Of a stretch of DNA of 64,000 bases, positions 27,021 to 39,135 are shown piece after piece. Within the stretch, counting starts at the first letter, position 1. Each line of letters opens with the position of its first letter. Source of the stretch: Setaria digitata (taxonomy: Eukaryota; Nematoda; Chromadorea; Rhabditida; Setariidae); the NCBI GenBank assembly GCA_003640385.1, contig RCAB01000096.1, positions 1 to 64,000 on the forward strand, given 5' to 3'. Position numbers and translations under genes: made by a program. Below the pieces are notes generated by a model, which was not told the DNA's origin, did not search any database, and worked only from the letters and a program-made list of their open reading frames with translations.

Positions 27021-29845
27021 TCACCATCTCTTAGTGGGTATTTCCTCTTCACCACCTTTCCACTTTAATTTCCATACCATTGGTCCACCAAAGTAGCTCC
27101 CAGATTTACGATGAATAGCTTTGTTTTGCAGACTCCACTCCGACACCCTCATGTACTGCCAGCAAAGTCCAGTAATGTATACAATAAAGCCCAATGAAAA
27201 GCCGGCAAGAACGTTATCTCCTGGAAAAGCATAAATTTTAATGGAAATCATTAAACAGTCAAACTAAATAAAACCAAGTTTAAAAAAAAAAAAAACAGAA
27301 AAAATAGTGTTTAAAATCATCGTGCAGCAGAGAGAGGAGCAAAGTTGTGGATAGATTCCATCAAAACAATGATTGTTGAAAAAAAAAAAAATGGAAACAG
27401 ATCACGCTCAAATCCAATTCATTCAGGGACATATATCTTTTCAGAGTGTTTATTCCACAAAAGAATTTCAAATTTGCGAAAAATAGAGGTCTCTGAACTA
27501 CTTTGTTTAAGCAGTCTGTTTATCAAGCAAATGGCATAAATCACTGAACTTTTCTCTTAGAAAGTTTTAAACTCAGAATTGGTCTAGGGAAGAGCAGCAG
27601 TTGCTCGCAGAGGAGGTTGGGTAATTTGAGCTTTTCTTCTTGAGAATAAAACCAAAAACAGGAGAATTCCAATCACTTACTCATTGTTGCAAAAACGATC
27701 CCTGTTGCAGTAGATGCATATAGGTGGTTTGTGAAATCATCTTTGTATCTTACCATTGCCGCACCGCTCAGTGCTACACCCCATGTAAAGGCCAATGTCG
27801 CTGAAGCACAACAATTTATGACAAAAATCAACAAAACGCTGGTCACTTTACAAGGATGCAGTGTTTCCAGCAGATGAAGGAAATGCTGATGAATGGTTTA
27901 GATAATCTAAAAAAAAGTCATGGTGTGGGTTAATTGTTGAAAAAAAAAAAAAAAAAAAAAAAAACTTTCGCATCTGCATCACAAAAGCATGAGTCGCATC
28001 TGGATTATAAAGCCTTTTCGGTGCTTTTAATCAAGAGCTTCTTTTCATTTCGTTAAAACACAAATAAATGCAGCAAAAGGAGATTTTGAATAATACTCAT
28101 AACTTCCATTAATTCGGTCCTTCAAAAATTGAACAAACTATTTAATATTTGTACATAGTTTCCAAAAAATAACCTGGCGTTGGCAGAAGCTTAAAATATG
28201 TCTTCATTATTGATAAGGGTGTTACTGGCATAGGAAGTACATTGTGGCCTCGAATATGTAAACCAGTATATGGGATCACTGAAAAGGTTACGCTCATTTC
28301 CTGAATAACAATTTTTTAACACTAAAGAACAATTTTATTCCAGATAATGTCTAACCAGTTTCCGCACGCTTTCTAAGTCATGTTATTTACTCATTTTTTA
28401 GCCACATTTTGGCTTTCATTCAAGATGAAGGTAATAGTTGAAATTCACAAAAAATAAAAATATGACTACAGATGTGAGAAACTGTTCAAAATTTGTTCAG
28501 AGATGCTTACAAAGAAAAGCTGTATACTGTACGCAAGCTAATCCTTTTATAATCGGATCTTCGTTGAGTGGAGAATTGAAAAATCGAAATGGTTTCGGCA
28601 CCCACCACGGACTGTTATGCCTGGCCTGCAATTATATTTAAAAAAAATGATTTTCCTTATACACGAAAATAGAAAACATCATCAATCATCGAAGATAATC
28701 TTTAGGAAACTATCCCAGAGTGACATAAACTATGTCATTCAAAAGTCATATCAACTATGTAAAATATGTGGTTCAAGAAGATCACGTAGCATATTTATTA
28801 CGACATATCTGAAAGGAAATTTTTCAAAAAAAAAAAAAGAACGAAAATTTTCTATTTCCATTAAATAACTTGCCAGATATTCATGGTAGTTATTGTTGGC
28901 GCGCATTACTTTTAGGCCTTGGTGATGAAACCATGGACCCTCCGTTAACTCATATTTTGCAGCGATATCTTTGTACTGTGTGGAATTTTTGTAGAGCTGA
29001 AACGACGAGAAATGAAGCAGAGATAAAGTTCTGCAAATTTAAATGGATGCAAGCAATTCTGAAGCTTAATGCTTCTAGAAATAAGACCCAACAATTATTG
29101 CTCTCCTTTTTGTGACATAGATAAACTCTAAAATCAAAGCGGCTAATACGACATTTGTTCGTATCAAAGTACCAGTATGCTGTGAATGCTTTGCTTTTAA
29201 TAATGAAGAGCTTAATCCGAGCACATTTTACAATGTGCTTTTTCTTTTTAAAATTCAACACATCATTATTTCTGATGATTCCCAATAACCCCACCTTATT
29301 CATAAATTCTTCATAATTCCCTGGCTGATCGCCTTTCCTTGTTAAATTGGGATATCTCGTCGAATCAAGACCCATCGGACCAGCAAGCGAAGTTCCATCA
29401 GGTACTTTAGCATCATAGCTGGAAAATATTGATCCGTGCACATACACGAATGAACAGGAATACTTTTTAATTTTTGAATCTGCCACATAAATAAAACAGT
29501 GTAGCAAAATTTGAACTTGAAACTAACTATTCCGGATCTTGTTCCCTCAGTTGTGGCCTTGCAAGACTCATCTTGCCGTGTTCTGTTGCTGCATCTGTCC
29601 ATCCCAATTCGGTCCACCACACTTTGCGCGACTTATTTCTGAATAAAAAATATTAAGAAACAAGAGCTGAAAAAAGTTTCACGTAGTTACAACGTAATCA
29701 TATTCAGTCCAAAGGACGAAGATGAAAAATGATAAACAAACTGGTCACGTTGTTCCCAACGTCTGTTCCAGCAACTGATCCACGGTGGTCTCGATGGCGT
29801 ATAGGTAGCTCGTAAAGGCTCATCGTCTGTTTTGTGTTCGGCCAT
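27021..29845 (-). CDS. NDUFA11-like (complex I B14.7 / Tim17-family) membrane protein with N-terminal extension
   Basis: Eight exons with matching phases encode 321 residues: 29845-29742, 29638-29528, 29418-29295, 28996-28910, 28625-28511, 28278-28174, 27800-27681 and 27220-27021. The start is MAEHKTDDEPLR. The C-terminal half has hydrophobic, glycine/alanine-rich segments (LAFTWGVALSGAAMV, YASTATGIVFATM, VLAGFSLGFIVYITGLCW) around a short RYKDDFTNHLY loop. The order and spacing resemble NDUFA11, an accessory subunit of mitochondrial complex I in the inner membrane. Human NDUFA11 has 141 residues; here about 150 extra residues precede the membrane part, rich in Trp, Pro and charged residues. 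The exon structure is well supported. The family call is from recalled resemblance and is moderate; another Tim17/22/23-type protein is the alternative. Confidence 0.65.
27940..27964. repeat. 25-base A tract in an intron
   Basis: An uninterrupted run of A at 27940-27964 sits in the intron between the exons 28278-28174 and 27800-27681 of the NDUFA11-like gene. On the coding strand it is poly-T. Length in the assembly may be inaccurate. Confidence 0.8.
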
Positions 29846-31811
29846 GGCGAGCCTAAAATGGAAGACATTGTAACGGTTATGCATAGCTGACAGCAACACC
29901 ACCTAAACTTCCCCCAGTACTACAACGATGCAGAAGTCTCAAGCCGCCGAGTTCAAACTGCAGCTTCAACGTCTCCGATCACTCCTCCTCCTGTTCGATG
30001 AAATGTGAACGTCCTATGAAAACATTAAATCTCGCCGAATTGTTGACCATGGGATGATTATAATAAAGCTTTGCGACTGGATCCTTTATAACAATATACT
30101 AAATCTCATCATAAGTATTATTCCGTAAATGACATACTTAATAATGACATGTTTTATCGCAACTTATTTATGACTGTTTTTCTTGGGAAATGAATTTCTA
30201 AGAAGAAGATCGGAGGGGAAAAATCTCTTTCAGTTTATAGAAAATTCAAAATAAAGAAATTGAAAAAAGATCGAACAATGCTCATAGCAAATAATTCAGC
30301 GACCTAAGGATCTCTTAGGATACTTAGTGTTCTAGATATATCACTATATATTGAGATGTCATATAAAGCTCAGTATTCCAAACTTATTCCCCTATGAATG
30401 CTAGTTAGCACTGGCAATAAACAGTAGACTTGACTACTAAAAGGCGTAAATTGTTGTTTTTCGCTTTGTCCAAAAGTAGACGTTTTAAGCGAACAAAAGG
30501 AACCGGGACTCTTTCGAGATTTAAGTTCCCTTGGTCAGAATCTGTCCTGAATTATGGTGCACGTTGTTGCCAGGTGAATCTGAATCCGTTGCGGTGAAGG
30601 AATCAGATTGACGCGTGAAAAACCGCTTGACAGCGATTGATCGAGTGGATGATCTATTGTTAATTTGCTTTACTCATTAAAAGCAGCAATGTGTGTGGTC
30701 TTGGACACTTCCTTCCTCCTCCTTCCTCCTTAGCATCAGTGTTCATCTCGAGTGTTACTTATATCTGTGTCTCTCTGTTCATTCTCCCGCGAGCATATCA
30801 CCACGTATTTAAAGGAGGTCAAAGGTTATCATGGAAATGGTTTATTCTCACAGTAACTGACAAGACGATGTGTAGGACGCGGCGGAGTCCTGGAAATTTC
30901 CAAATTGAATTGCTAAATTTGTTCAAGAATAGGAAGAGACGGAAAGACGGTTGGTTGCGCAGAGTGGTGGATGGCTGGCTCGGAAAGTGATTTTCTTGAG
31001 ATCGATTATGGTCGTATCTGGATAAGAAACATTTTTAAAAAAGAATCCTAGAAAGAGATGAAGGACAGGAAATGGAACAGAATGGTAGGATGTCGAGAAC
31101 AGTACCAAAACAATGGAGACAGCAGTTCAAGCAAGGCAGTGAAATATCGAAAATAAGTCTGAAGCAGTCACTCTAGTTCCTCACTTGTATCATATTCAAG
31201 CAGATATCTTTGGCTTTATTTCGAGATTCAGAAAGGAATGAAACGAGGATTAGATCGATCTCGAGTTAGGTAGTTTAAGGGTAATTTGCATTAAGACGTG
31301 ATCCGGCATTTAACTTTCAGCATTTCGAGGTTTTAAATACTTCATGCCCTTTCAGAGTCACATTAACTGAGAGCGGATTTTAAATGTTGAACTCTAGTAA
31401 TATAGAAGGTAGACTAGGTTGAGAGATCAGCATGCNCTTAACTTCCAGCATTTCGAGGTTTTAAATACTTCATGCCCTTTCAGAGTCACATTAACTGAGA
31501 GCGGATTTTAAATGTTGAACTCTAGTAATATAGAAGGTAGACTAGGTTGAGAGATCAGCATGCGTCTATAATAAATTCTTCGAATGTATTCCGTAACTTT
31601 TCAAGTAAAATCCAACTATTTTCTACTTAAAGTTCCAGAATGTGAAAGTAAGCCTACTGATGCATTATGCGAGCGTCTCTGATAAGACTCAATTTTAGGA
31701 CTAATAGAATCAATCAGCTTGTCTAACTTTAAAGACTATCGCCAGTCGCCGAGATTTTTGGTAGAAAAGTTTCAGTGCGTTCACAAAGTACTTAATAATT
31801 CTCTTCATTTG
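29846..31811. other. Divergent intergenic region
   Basis: This segment separates the minus-strand NDUFA11-like gene from the plus-strand cysteine-rich gene, so it should hold both promoters. A 99-codon plus-strand frame at 30691-30990 is compositionally odd and without recognisable domains; I do not call it. The only clear structure is the duplicated segment at 31310-31563. Confidence 0.5.
31310..31563. repeat. 126-base near-identical copies around a single N (assembly join)
   Basis: Bases 31310-31435 and 31438-31563 match over 126 bases with one T/C difference. They are separated by N (31436) and one C. The pair lies in intergenic DNA about 250 bases before the cysteine-rich gene. It has the same pattern as the three other N positions in the window. 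Confidence 0.9.
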
Positions 31812-32745
31812 ATGTGCTGTTTTGTTATGGCACTATTCACATTTCTAGCGTTATCTGTTCATACTCTAACGATTTTCTTATTTGGAATCAGACATGATGT
31901 GTATGCTTCATTTCCAACTACCAATGAAGGTAAGCTTTTCAACCTTCTATGCACATAACTTTCAGGAGTAACAACAGTGGTATTTTGGATTACTTCTGAA
32001 TTTCCTCCGATATTCCAGAACTTTTCTAAATCCAATACTGGCTTCGAGCCTGTCTGACCAGGTGGATTCAAGGGTGAATTTTCGTATTCTTACTGTCCTG
32101 TATCTGACAGAAACAGAAACAGTTAATCGAAGCTTCCTGAGTTCAAGCGATGCGGCCCACAGCACTCAGAGGATATGTTCTGCCAGAAGGATTTTACTTG
32201 AACTTTTTAATGAGCACCGGACTTATTTCCTTTTTCTCTTAGTGGCTTCCCGGTGTTGTTCGAAGGAATATGTGGAATGCTGTGAAGAATCAATCGATTT
32301 TGTGAAACCACTTCGTTGCTATGGCATGGAATTGGGGACGAGAATTAACGTGACCTTGTGCATCCAGAAGGCAATGTATGGAGAAGACCAGTCGATGCTT
32401 AATCTTACAGGTCAGTTCTAAATAAAGTGTTCTAGCCTTTGATCTAGACGAATTGCAGACTTCTGTTGGAATTGCAATCTAAATAAATTAGCAAAAAATG
32501 GATTTTGGAGAAATTTCAAGGTGAAAATCATAATCTTCGTTCCAGATACGGTATGTTGTGATGTGTTTGCCGATGATGATAATGATGAGAAGCGGCACTG
32601 TCTTACAGAATGTATTACAGCAATGCAAATACCTACTTTGAAGAATGACCAAAAATTGAAAAGAATCAAAGAATGCCGAAGGAAGAATCTGCTATACAAA
32701 GTAATTTTAAGGAATTTTCTGAATCCAGAGATAAATGTTAAGTAA
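31812..32745 (+). CDS. Small secreted cysteine-rich protein
   Basis: Three exons, 31812-31929, 32243-32410 and 32546-32745, have matching phases and clean GT/AG borders and encode 161 residues. The start ATG at 31812 gives a hydrophobic N-terminus (MALFTFLALSVHTLTIFLF) typical of a signal peptide or anchor; an in-frame ATG further upstream at 31719 would bury it. The mature part has paired cysteines: RCCSKEYVECC, LRC, VTLC, DTVCCDVF, HCLTEC and KEC. One NVT and one NLT sequon are present. The CC...HCLTEC half is reminiscent of the nematode DB module, but I cannot confirm it. The open frame could also splice at 32701 (GTAATT) into an unseen exon. Extracellular location is inferred; function is unknown. 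Confidence 0.65.
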
Positions 32746-34320
32746 GGCGCACATGGCTGCAGAATTCAGGATAGACTTTAAGATTGTTAAAGGATTTTGT
32801 TAAAATCCTTTTGACAAAAAAAAAAAAAGATTTAGCTTCTGAGGAATAGTTGAGATATGAGAGTGTTGAGAAATTGGAAAAATCAGAAGAATATCGTTGA
32901 GTTACTAAATTAACTTTATTTCAATATAATAAAATGACCATTACAATGGCGATGCATTCGAGAACTTCAACAGGCAAGAGAAAAACTTACATTTGTTTTC
33001 AAATACAGCGTGATTTTTCTAAGACTTCTGTTATGGTTTTGATGAAAATTCAACAAATCAAAAAATCTTAATAAAATGAAAGCCGCGTAAAGCCGAAAAG
33101 GATGGCCTTAGTGTTGGGCTTTTCTTTCTTCAGATGACTTTGTACTTGTTTGTGGCAAAAATACTTATTAAGTATGGTTTCATTCAGACAAACAATAATT
33201 ACAGTGTTTCAATCGATGTCTACGATGGCTGCACAATAACACTGAAGATGAAGCATTGATTTTCGACAGAGATTGTTCTATAAAATTGAAAATGTTGCCG
33301 GGAAAAGTGTACATTGGCCCCGAAATTAAATAACTTCTACTCCGAATGTCTTTACATTTCGACTGAACTGTTTGTGAATATCAATGCTATTTTTCAGAAT
33401 CGTATTTTAAGTGAAATATTTAGTGCAAATTGATGGAATGTTGGAAAGAGTTACTGAGAGCAGTAAATGATTTCGCTGAAGTTGCATTTCGGGTCTCATA
33501 AATTATTTAAGTGAATCACATTCCTGTCCATTTTTGTTCCGCTGCGTAGGGCCAGTTAACCATCGCCTCTCTTCCAAGCGGTTCAGCGAGGAGCCGGACG
33601 AGTTCATTTCCAGAAAGTCTGAATTATTTTAGAAGTGAATTCTGCACTTCGAATCGCCGTCACGCAAACGCTGCTCACCTGGAATTTACGTGGAATCAGA
33701 GGTCGTCTAACCACTTGCTACACTCAAATAGCACTAGAAATGCGAAATAGGTGTAGGATGAAAGTTAAGACATTGTAAACCAAATCTGACGTACAAGTCA
33801 GCATAGACAGTCACTGAACACACAACGACGTGTGTCGATGTTTTTGCCATGCACCCTAGTGTTCCCTGTTATCTCGACGCCTTTCTCACTCCGTTGCGTA
33901 CTATTTTCGCGCTGTCCGCAGGGTGACATTCTCGTCCACTCGTTCCACCAGCCGTGAAGTGATCGTTACTCATCTGTCATGCCAGTGGCGGCAGGTTGTT
34001 GGGGCGGAAGTGTCGAGGAGAAGTGAACCCAGGAAGAACGTGGACTGGACGAATCTTTGGTCACTGAACTGTACTCTCTGACCGTTAATCTCTCTATAGA
34101 TTTCTCTGCTGGGAGTACTTTGATCGGTTGCTTGCCTTGTCCTGAATAGCAGTGCAGTCGTTGTTGTGCAGTGCCTTCCGGCAGTGCCGGATAAACTGTG
34201 AGTTCAGAATGAAGTTATTAGAGATGACTCATTTCATCTCATTCCCTCACCTCCGTACTTCATGACTGCGTTTGTTGTCATTGTCGTTGTCGAGAAACGG
34301 ACAGTTGTTTTTGGGACTAA
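32746..34320. other. Intergenic region and probable GCLM promoter
   Basis: No open frame was supported. From about 33530 to 34320 the base composition becomes noticeably richer in G and C than the flanks, as expected for a promoter and 5' UTR of the gene starting at 34321. No specific transcription factor site is claimed. Confidence 0.4.
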
Positions 34321-36162
34321 ATGATTTGTAGCATGTCGATGAAAGTCAGGCTATCAGCGGCGGAGGTCATGTCACAGATTCGGAGATCTCCAGCAGTGCG
34401 TCTTAACACCGGGAATATTCAACGCCATTCAGAATTGTTCCGGCAGATGTTCAAAAATTCAGCGGAAGAACTTTTGGCTGCTCTCGAACATCAGATTAAT
34501 GGGCCAGATGGACCGAATCTGGAGATTAGGTATGGTCAGTTATATCTGGATTTGTAAACATTTAAAGAAAATTAGCAGTTCGACATTCTTTCGTCAATTA
34601 CATTTCCTTCAGAAACATTGCTTCCGAACTTCCAACGAAAAGGGACTTCTTTTAAAAAGGTATCAATTTTGTAGACATAAAAAAAGAAAGAATCTTTCAG
34701 ACCTGACGGTACAGTGATGCTTGCTCGTGATTCCGAAAACTGCCGTCTGAACACCATTGAAAAAGCTGATATGAAAATAACTTTAAAGGTTCATTTATAC
34801 TAATAACAAATTCCCTGGATATTTTTGTAATTTTAAAAATACGAAGATTCGGGATGGTGTTTATATGTGTAAATATATGACCCTGCAAGCAGAATTGCTG
34901 TCTTTCCAAAAATGAATTAATGGAATTGTAGGTATTCATGTCTTCATTAGACATAAAACAAGTAGAAGAAAGCATTGATACGGCTTTACGCGAAACGAAT
35001 ACTAAAACTGTGTCACAGCTGATCATAGCTTTTCCTCCAGACGATAGCCTGGTAATCTTTTCCCTCTTATTAGTGATGTTGGCTCCTCAGTTGAATTTTG
35101 ATGCACTTTTAGCTGTTGTCCTCTTTTTTAATCCCGTTTTAAGTACAACTACATTCTTTATAACAGTGCTGTTTGAAGTATTACTGAATTTTAGTGTTGA
35201 ATATATGGAGAATTGAAGCCATTTGATTTATAAATGGTCCTCAGAATTATCACCAATTTTCCTAATCCACTCAGTATTTCTAATAGCTTTCTAACAGCTG
35301 AGATTTCACAGGATATAGATCCGTCGGTGCCCTCACAAGTTCATCAATGGCTGTCGCGAATTCTTCCGTTTTGGAGACAGCTAGAAACTTTGGTGAATAA
35401 TCATAAAGTACACACATTGGGTGTAGCAGATCTTGAATATGAGCAGTTAAAAGCGCTCTATGAATCCACTAGTGATCACCAGCCAATGATTAACCATTAT
35501 AATACAGAACACTGTTGCACGGTTTGCTTTTTTTCTTCTTTTTTTTCGGATACTTGTAATCCAATTTAAATCTGAACAAAAGTAAGTTCAATTTTAAGGA
35601 GCTGTTACTTTCTTTTTGCTCGTGGTTCATAGTTCGTCGATAACAGGTTCCTCCTGAACTACGTGAATACGCAAAACAGAAGGACATTCAACTACTGACT
35701 CACAATGATTCAAGTTTATGCAGTATTAAGGAACACTTAGGGAAAACGATCAAGAAACTGTTGGGAGATGAAAATTTCGAACTTCTTTTCATTGCAAGGT
35801 TATTAATTCCACACACGAAACACCTAGGAATTCTATTTTTTTTTTATATGGCAGTAGCTAGGTTACTGAGCCGAAAGGCTTGTATGCTTTAAGTAAATTG
35901 TGCAAATTGGCGATTATTAGCAGCAGATAAAAAATTCTGGCCTTTTTGGCCGGTTAGGTTCCAAGATTTTAGAGAACCTGAATCGTGCTTTTCATTTTTC
36001 CGACATTGATTTTTCTTCTTATTGTCAGGGTGTTCATTTTAATTGAAAACAGTGATTTCTAGGTTTCACAAAAATAATTACAGGCTCACTGTTTGGTTGC
36101 GAAGTCGTTCAATAATTGTTGGGAAAGGTTACATCCTCAAGTTCCTCAAAAACATTTCTTGA
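34321..36162 (+). CDS. GCLM: Glutamate-cysteine ligase regulatory (modifier) subunit
   Basis: Six exons with exact phase agreement (34321-34529, 34701-34788, 34932-35051, 35312-35521, 35647-35798, 36084-36162) encode 285 residues; human GCLM has 274. The modifier subunit binds the catalytic subunit GCLC, lowers its Km for glutamate and relieves glutathione feedback in the first step of glutathione synthesis, in the cytosol. Its fold is of aldo-keto reductase type. Matches to the family include RLNTGNIQRHSELF near the start, LPFWRQLETLVNNHKVHTLG, VADLEYEQLKALYE, VPPELREYAKQKDIQLLTHND and the C-terminal SRSIIVGKGYILKF. The ATG at 34321 was taken as start; in-frame ATGs at 34333 and 34339 are alternatives. 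No broken or missing part is seen. Confidence 0.95.
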
Positions 36163-39135
36163 GTTGGAAATACTTCACTTTTACTTACAATTTTTTGCTA
36201 TCTTTAAATTTTGGTAGAAGAAACAAACTTAATGGTGGAGGTATTATGAGCGTCTTAACTTTTCCATAATATTGGTGCGTGATTTCTTGCCGCTGTTGCA
36301 GCATGCTCTTAAAATATTGTCTGGAAACTGAAGCTGTTCCTGATTTCCAGAATCTTAAAACATACATACAACTGCTCAAAATTAAAAATAAGTTGACTAA
36401 GGGGATTGAAAATTTGGTTTATGATTCTAAAACAAACCATTTCGCGAGGTCCATCTGTGTTCGGTGTATGATCTGTAGTAATATTGTTTTCTAATGGAAA
36501 TTATACCAAATCGCCGAATTATTTTTTGAGGATGCGTCCAAATCTTTTGTTGAAAAGTTCATTTACTTGATTATCTTTTTATTCTTTTGATGGAGTAACA
36601 GTTTTTGTTTTATACACTAAAGAAGGAAATATTTTTATTTGGTTCGAAGGTATGATTAATAAGTGGGGTTTATGTTTTTTTGGCTGTACACTTAATTTTT
36701 TTTTTTATCTAGTTCTATATATCAAGTCCTGTACATTTCGGGAACTGGAAAGTATTTTGTTTGGAACGCTAAAACTTGTTTATTTTGAGTTATTTTTAAG
36801 GTATATAAAATGCTATTATCAATTATTCATTCAAGCAGACATTTTCTACATGCTCTTACTATAACATGAAAACACACTGTTTACCGCAAGCATTAACAAT
36901 AAAACTCCAGTACTTATGAAAGGGTTACTTAGTCTAAATTTCCAGTGTTTTGTTTGCTAGCAACAAAAAACCTTTTTAGCTTCAAACAAAGTTCCACTGT
37001 AAAATGCGGACCTAAATATAAAAAACAGATGGCTGTCAAGTTTGATCTAACATGTGAAGTACACTAAATGGATATCGACAAGACAGAGGTAGTTTAAGTA
37101 ACCTAAAAGCCACTAAAATAAGGTGATTCTGCCCAGCAGTAGTGACAGGAAGCGGACCGGTGCTGAAGTCTGATTGTGATGTATTAGGAATTTGAAAGTA
37201 ACTAACGATGCAATAGTGGAAGGATGCAATAAGGAATACCTAAAACCAGTACTTTCAACGAGATTTCGGACGTACTTTATCGCATGAAGCTTCAAATTAT
37301 TAATATATTTTAGGCGGCTTTTTGTCTGGCTAAAAGTATAGGGTTCAACATTTTAATTTGTCAAAACAAATTAGATGAGAAGAGTTTAGTAATAAGATAC
37401 TTTCACGGATCATGATTTAAAACTGCCATTGATATACATAATATAAAAGTGATTATTCAATACCAGTTTTTATTAAGGATGCACCAATGAGGTTTTATAG
37501 GTTTCTCGTGCAAGCCAGAGTAAAGTCAAGTCATAATGAATACTGCAGCTTCAGGTGATCAAGTCCGTTTTAATAGTAATTCGAACCTGAAGAGCTGAAA
37601 ATATTAAAAGACATGGGAAAGTTTCGATAAATCATCGAAGATATTTCAATTCCTCAACATCCCAACGAATACAAAAAAAATACGAGCCCAATGAACAGGA
37701 AATTAATTCATTGTCAAGTAGTAATATCGCCACCTAGGCTGATAAATGGTTTGCAACGAAACAGTGTTTCGGTAGACGACAATGACTGGTTTTTATGTCC
37801 AAGTGGGACAAATATCTCAACTGAAAAATAGGAAAGTACACGGGGTGTTCGAGTTGAAAAGGTGTTCCCGATATGCTGTGGTTTATGGCTTCCTCACAGC
37901 GATGTTAGGAATGAGTGGAGTGAGGTTGAAATCACTCTGAATAACTCATATTTGCTAATAATGAAACCTTGATACTTAAGAATAGTAAAAATGAATCGCT
38001 GTAAGAAATCAAAAGGGCAGAGGATCTTTGTTTTTCCGTGCTAAAGTTAGATGCCTTATCTTTATCATTCTACCGCTAAGAATTATCGCAGCACAAAAAA
38101 GACAAGTCTAAAAGATTGTCTAAGCCGATCACTGTTGTGATTTCTTCATACTCGTGTATTGCTGGATAAAGCAGGCTTGCATTAAACTTCAGTATTTCAA
38201 CAAAAATCGGAATAAGTTGAGGACGTTTTCTGATTCATAGGTTTTCAAAATGCTTTGCACCTTATTCTCTAGAGTAATTTTATGTGGTGGTGCTTATAAC
38301 TTTAACATTCGTTGTTTCCTCTCTAGTTAATTTGAGAAAAAACCAATTCAGGTTTGAAATTTTCTGTATTCCCAAAAGTTCTGCATCATCTGATCCTCTT
38401 GGCAAGGTGTTAGGAAGAATTGGTATTTGCAAAACTTTCAGCTGCTAAAATTTTCTGTTTCATTTGTTGCGTGGAAACAATAACTCTTTAGATGTCCTAA
38501 GCTCTATTACTTTGACACTGGACTTTACTGTCTTCGATTATATCGATAAGTAAAAATGCGCAATCGTGGGAAGGCAAAAGAAAAGGGAAGACAAAAAACT
38601 TGAAGTGCTGAAATTCCTCTTCACTTCTTCATGTATATATGTATATTTGCAAATGAGATTCTGAAAAGTCTTGAGATGGCGATTTTTCATCTTCATCTTA
38701 TCAGTTCAGCTACCAGTTACTTCTCATTTATCACTGGATCTGTGGTGGTATCAGTGTTGTAGTTGTGGGTACCGAGTGAAGGTAAACAACACGTGAATTA
38801 TTTCATTTTCAGTCGTAATAAACAAGGTAAGGAGTTGTAAAAGAGTGGCATATGTTAGTTACCACTAGCTTACTTGTTAAAGCCAATCTTTGTATTGCCT
38901 CAGGTCCTCTGCTATAGATTAATAGATACAGAACAGTTGTGTTCATTTATAAAGTAGTGCAACGCTCTGTTGCCATTCAGATCCAATCTGTCCCCAGCCT
39001 TCCTCTTTCCTCGCTCTTCCCGCGATTTCCGTCACACATTTTATTCGAGAATTCCTTGACCACATCCTCTCTGTCAAAGCAATAACTTTTAGCCTTTATG
39101 GTTATGGACCTTCCTGAACTGATGATCAGATAGAT
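36163..39135. other. Intergenic region between GCLM and the selenoprotein P-like gene
   Basis: Both neighbours are on the plus strand. The first part should hold the GCLM 3' UTR. No exon with credible protein content was found on either strand over about 3 kb. Several short AT-rich frames are regarded as chance. Confidence 0.5.

Noticed and set aside
27845..27900. An extra exon encoding HFLHLLETLHP in the NDUFA11-like gene
   Set aside because: Its phase does not fit either neighbour, while exons 28278-28174 and 27800-27681 join directly in perfect phase.
29418..29845. A separate 67-residue gene ending in TAG near 29526, followed about 100 bases later by the NDUFA11-like gene as an operon pair
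   Set aside because: The apparent stop overlaps a good donor (TA then GTTAGT at 29527). Splicing to 29418 restores a Tyr codon and continues in frame, so this is one gene.
30691..30990. 99-codon plus-strand open frame
   Set aside because: No domain, no splice context and low-complexity composition; treated as chance.
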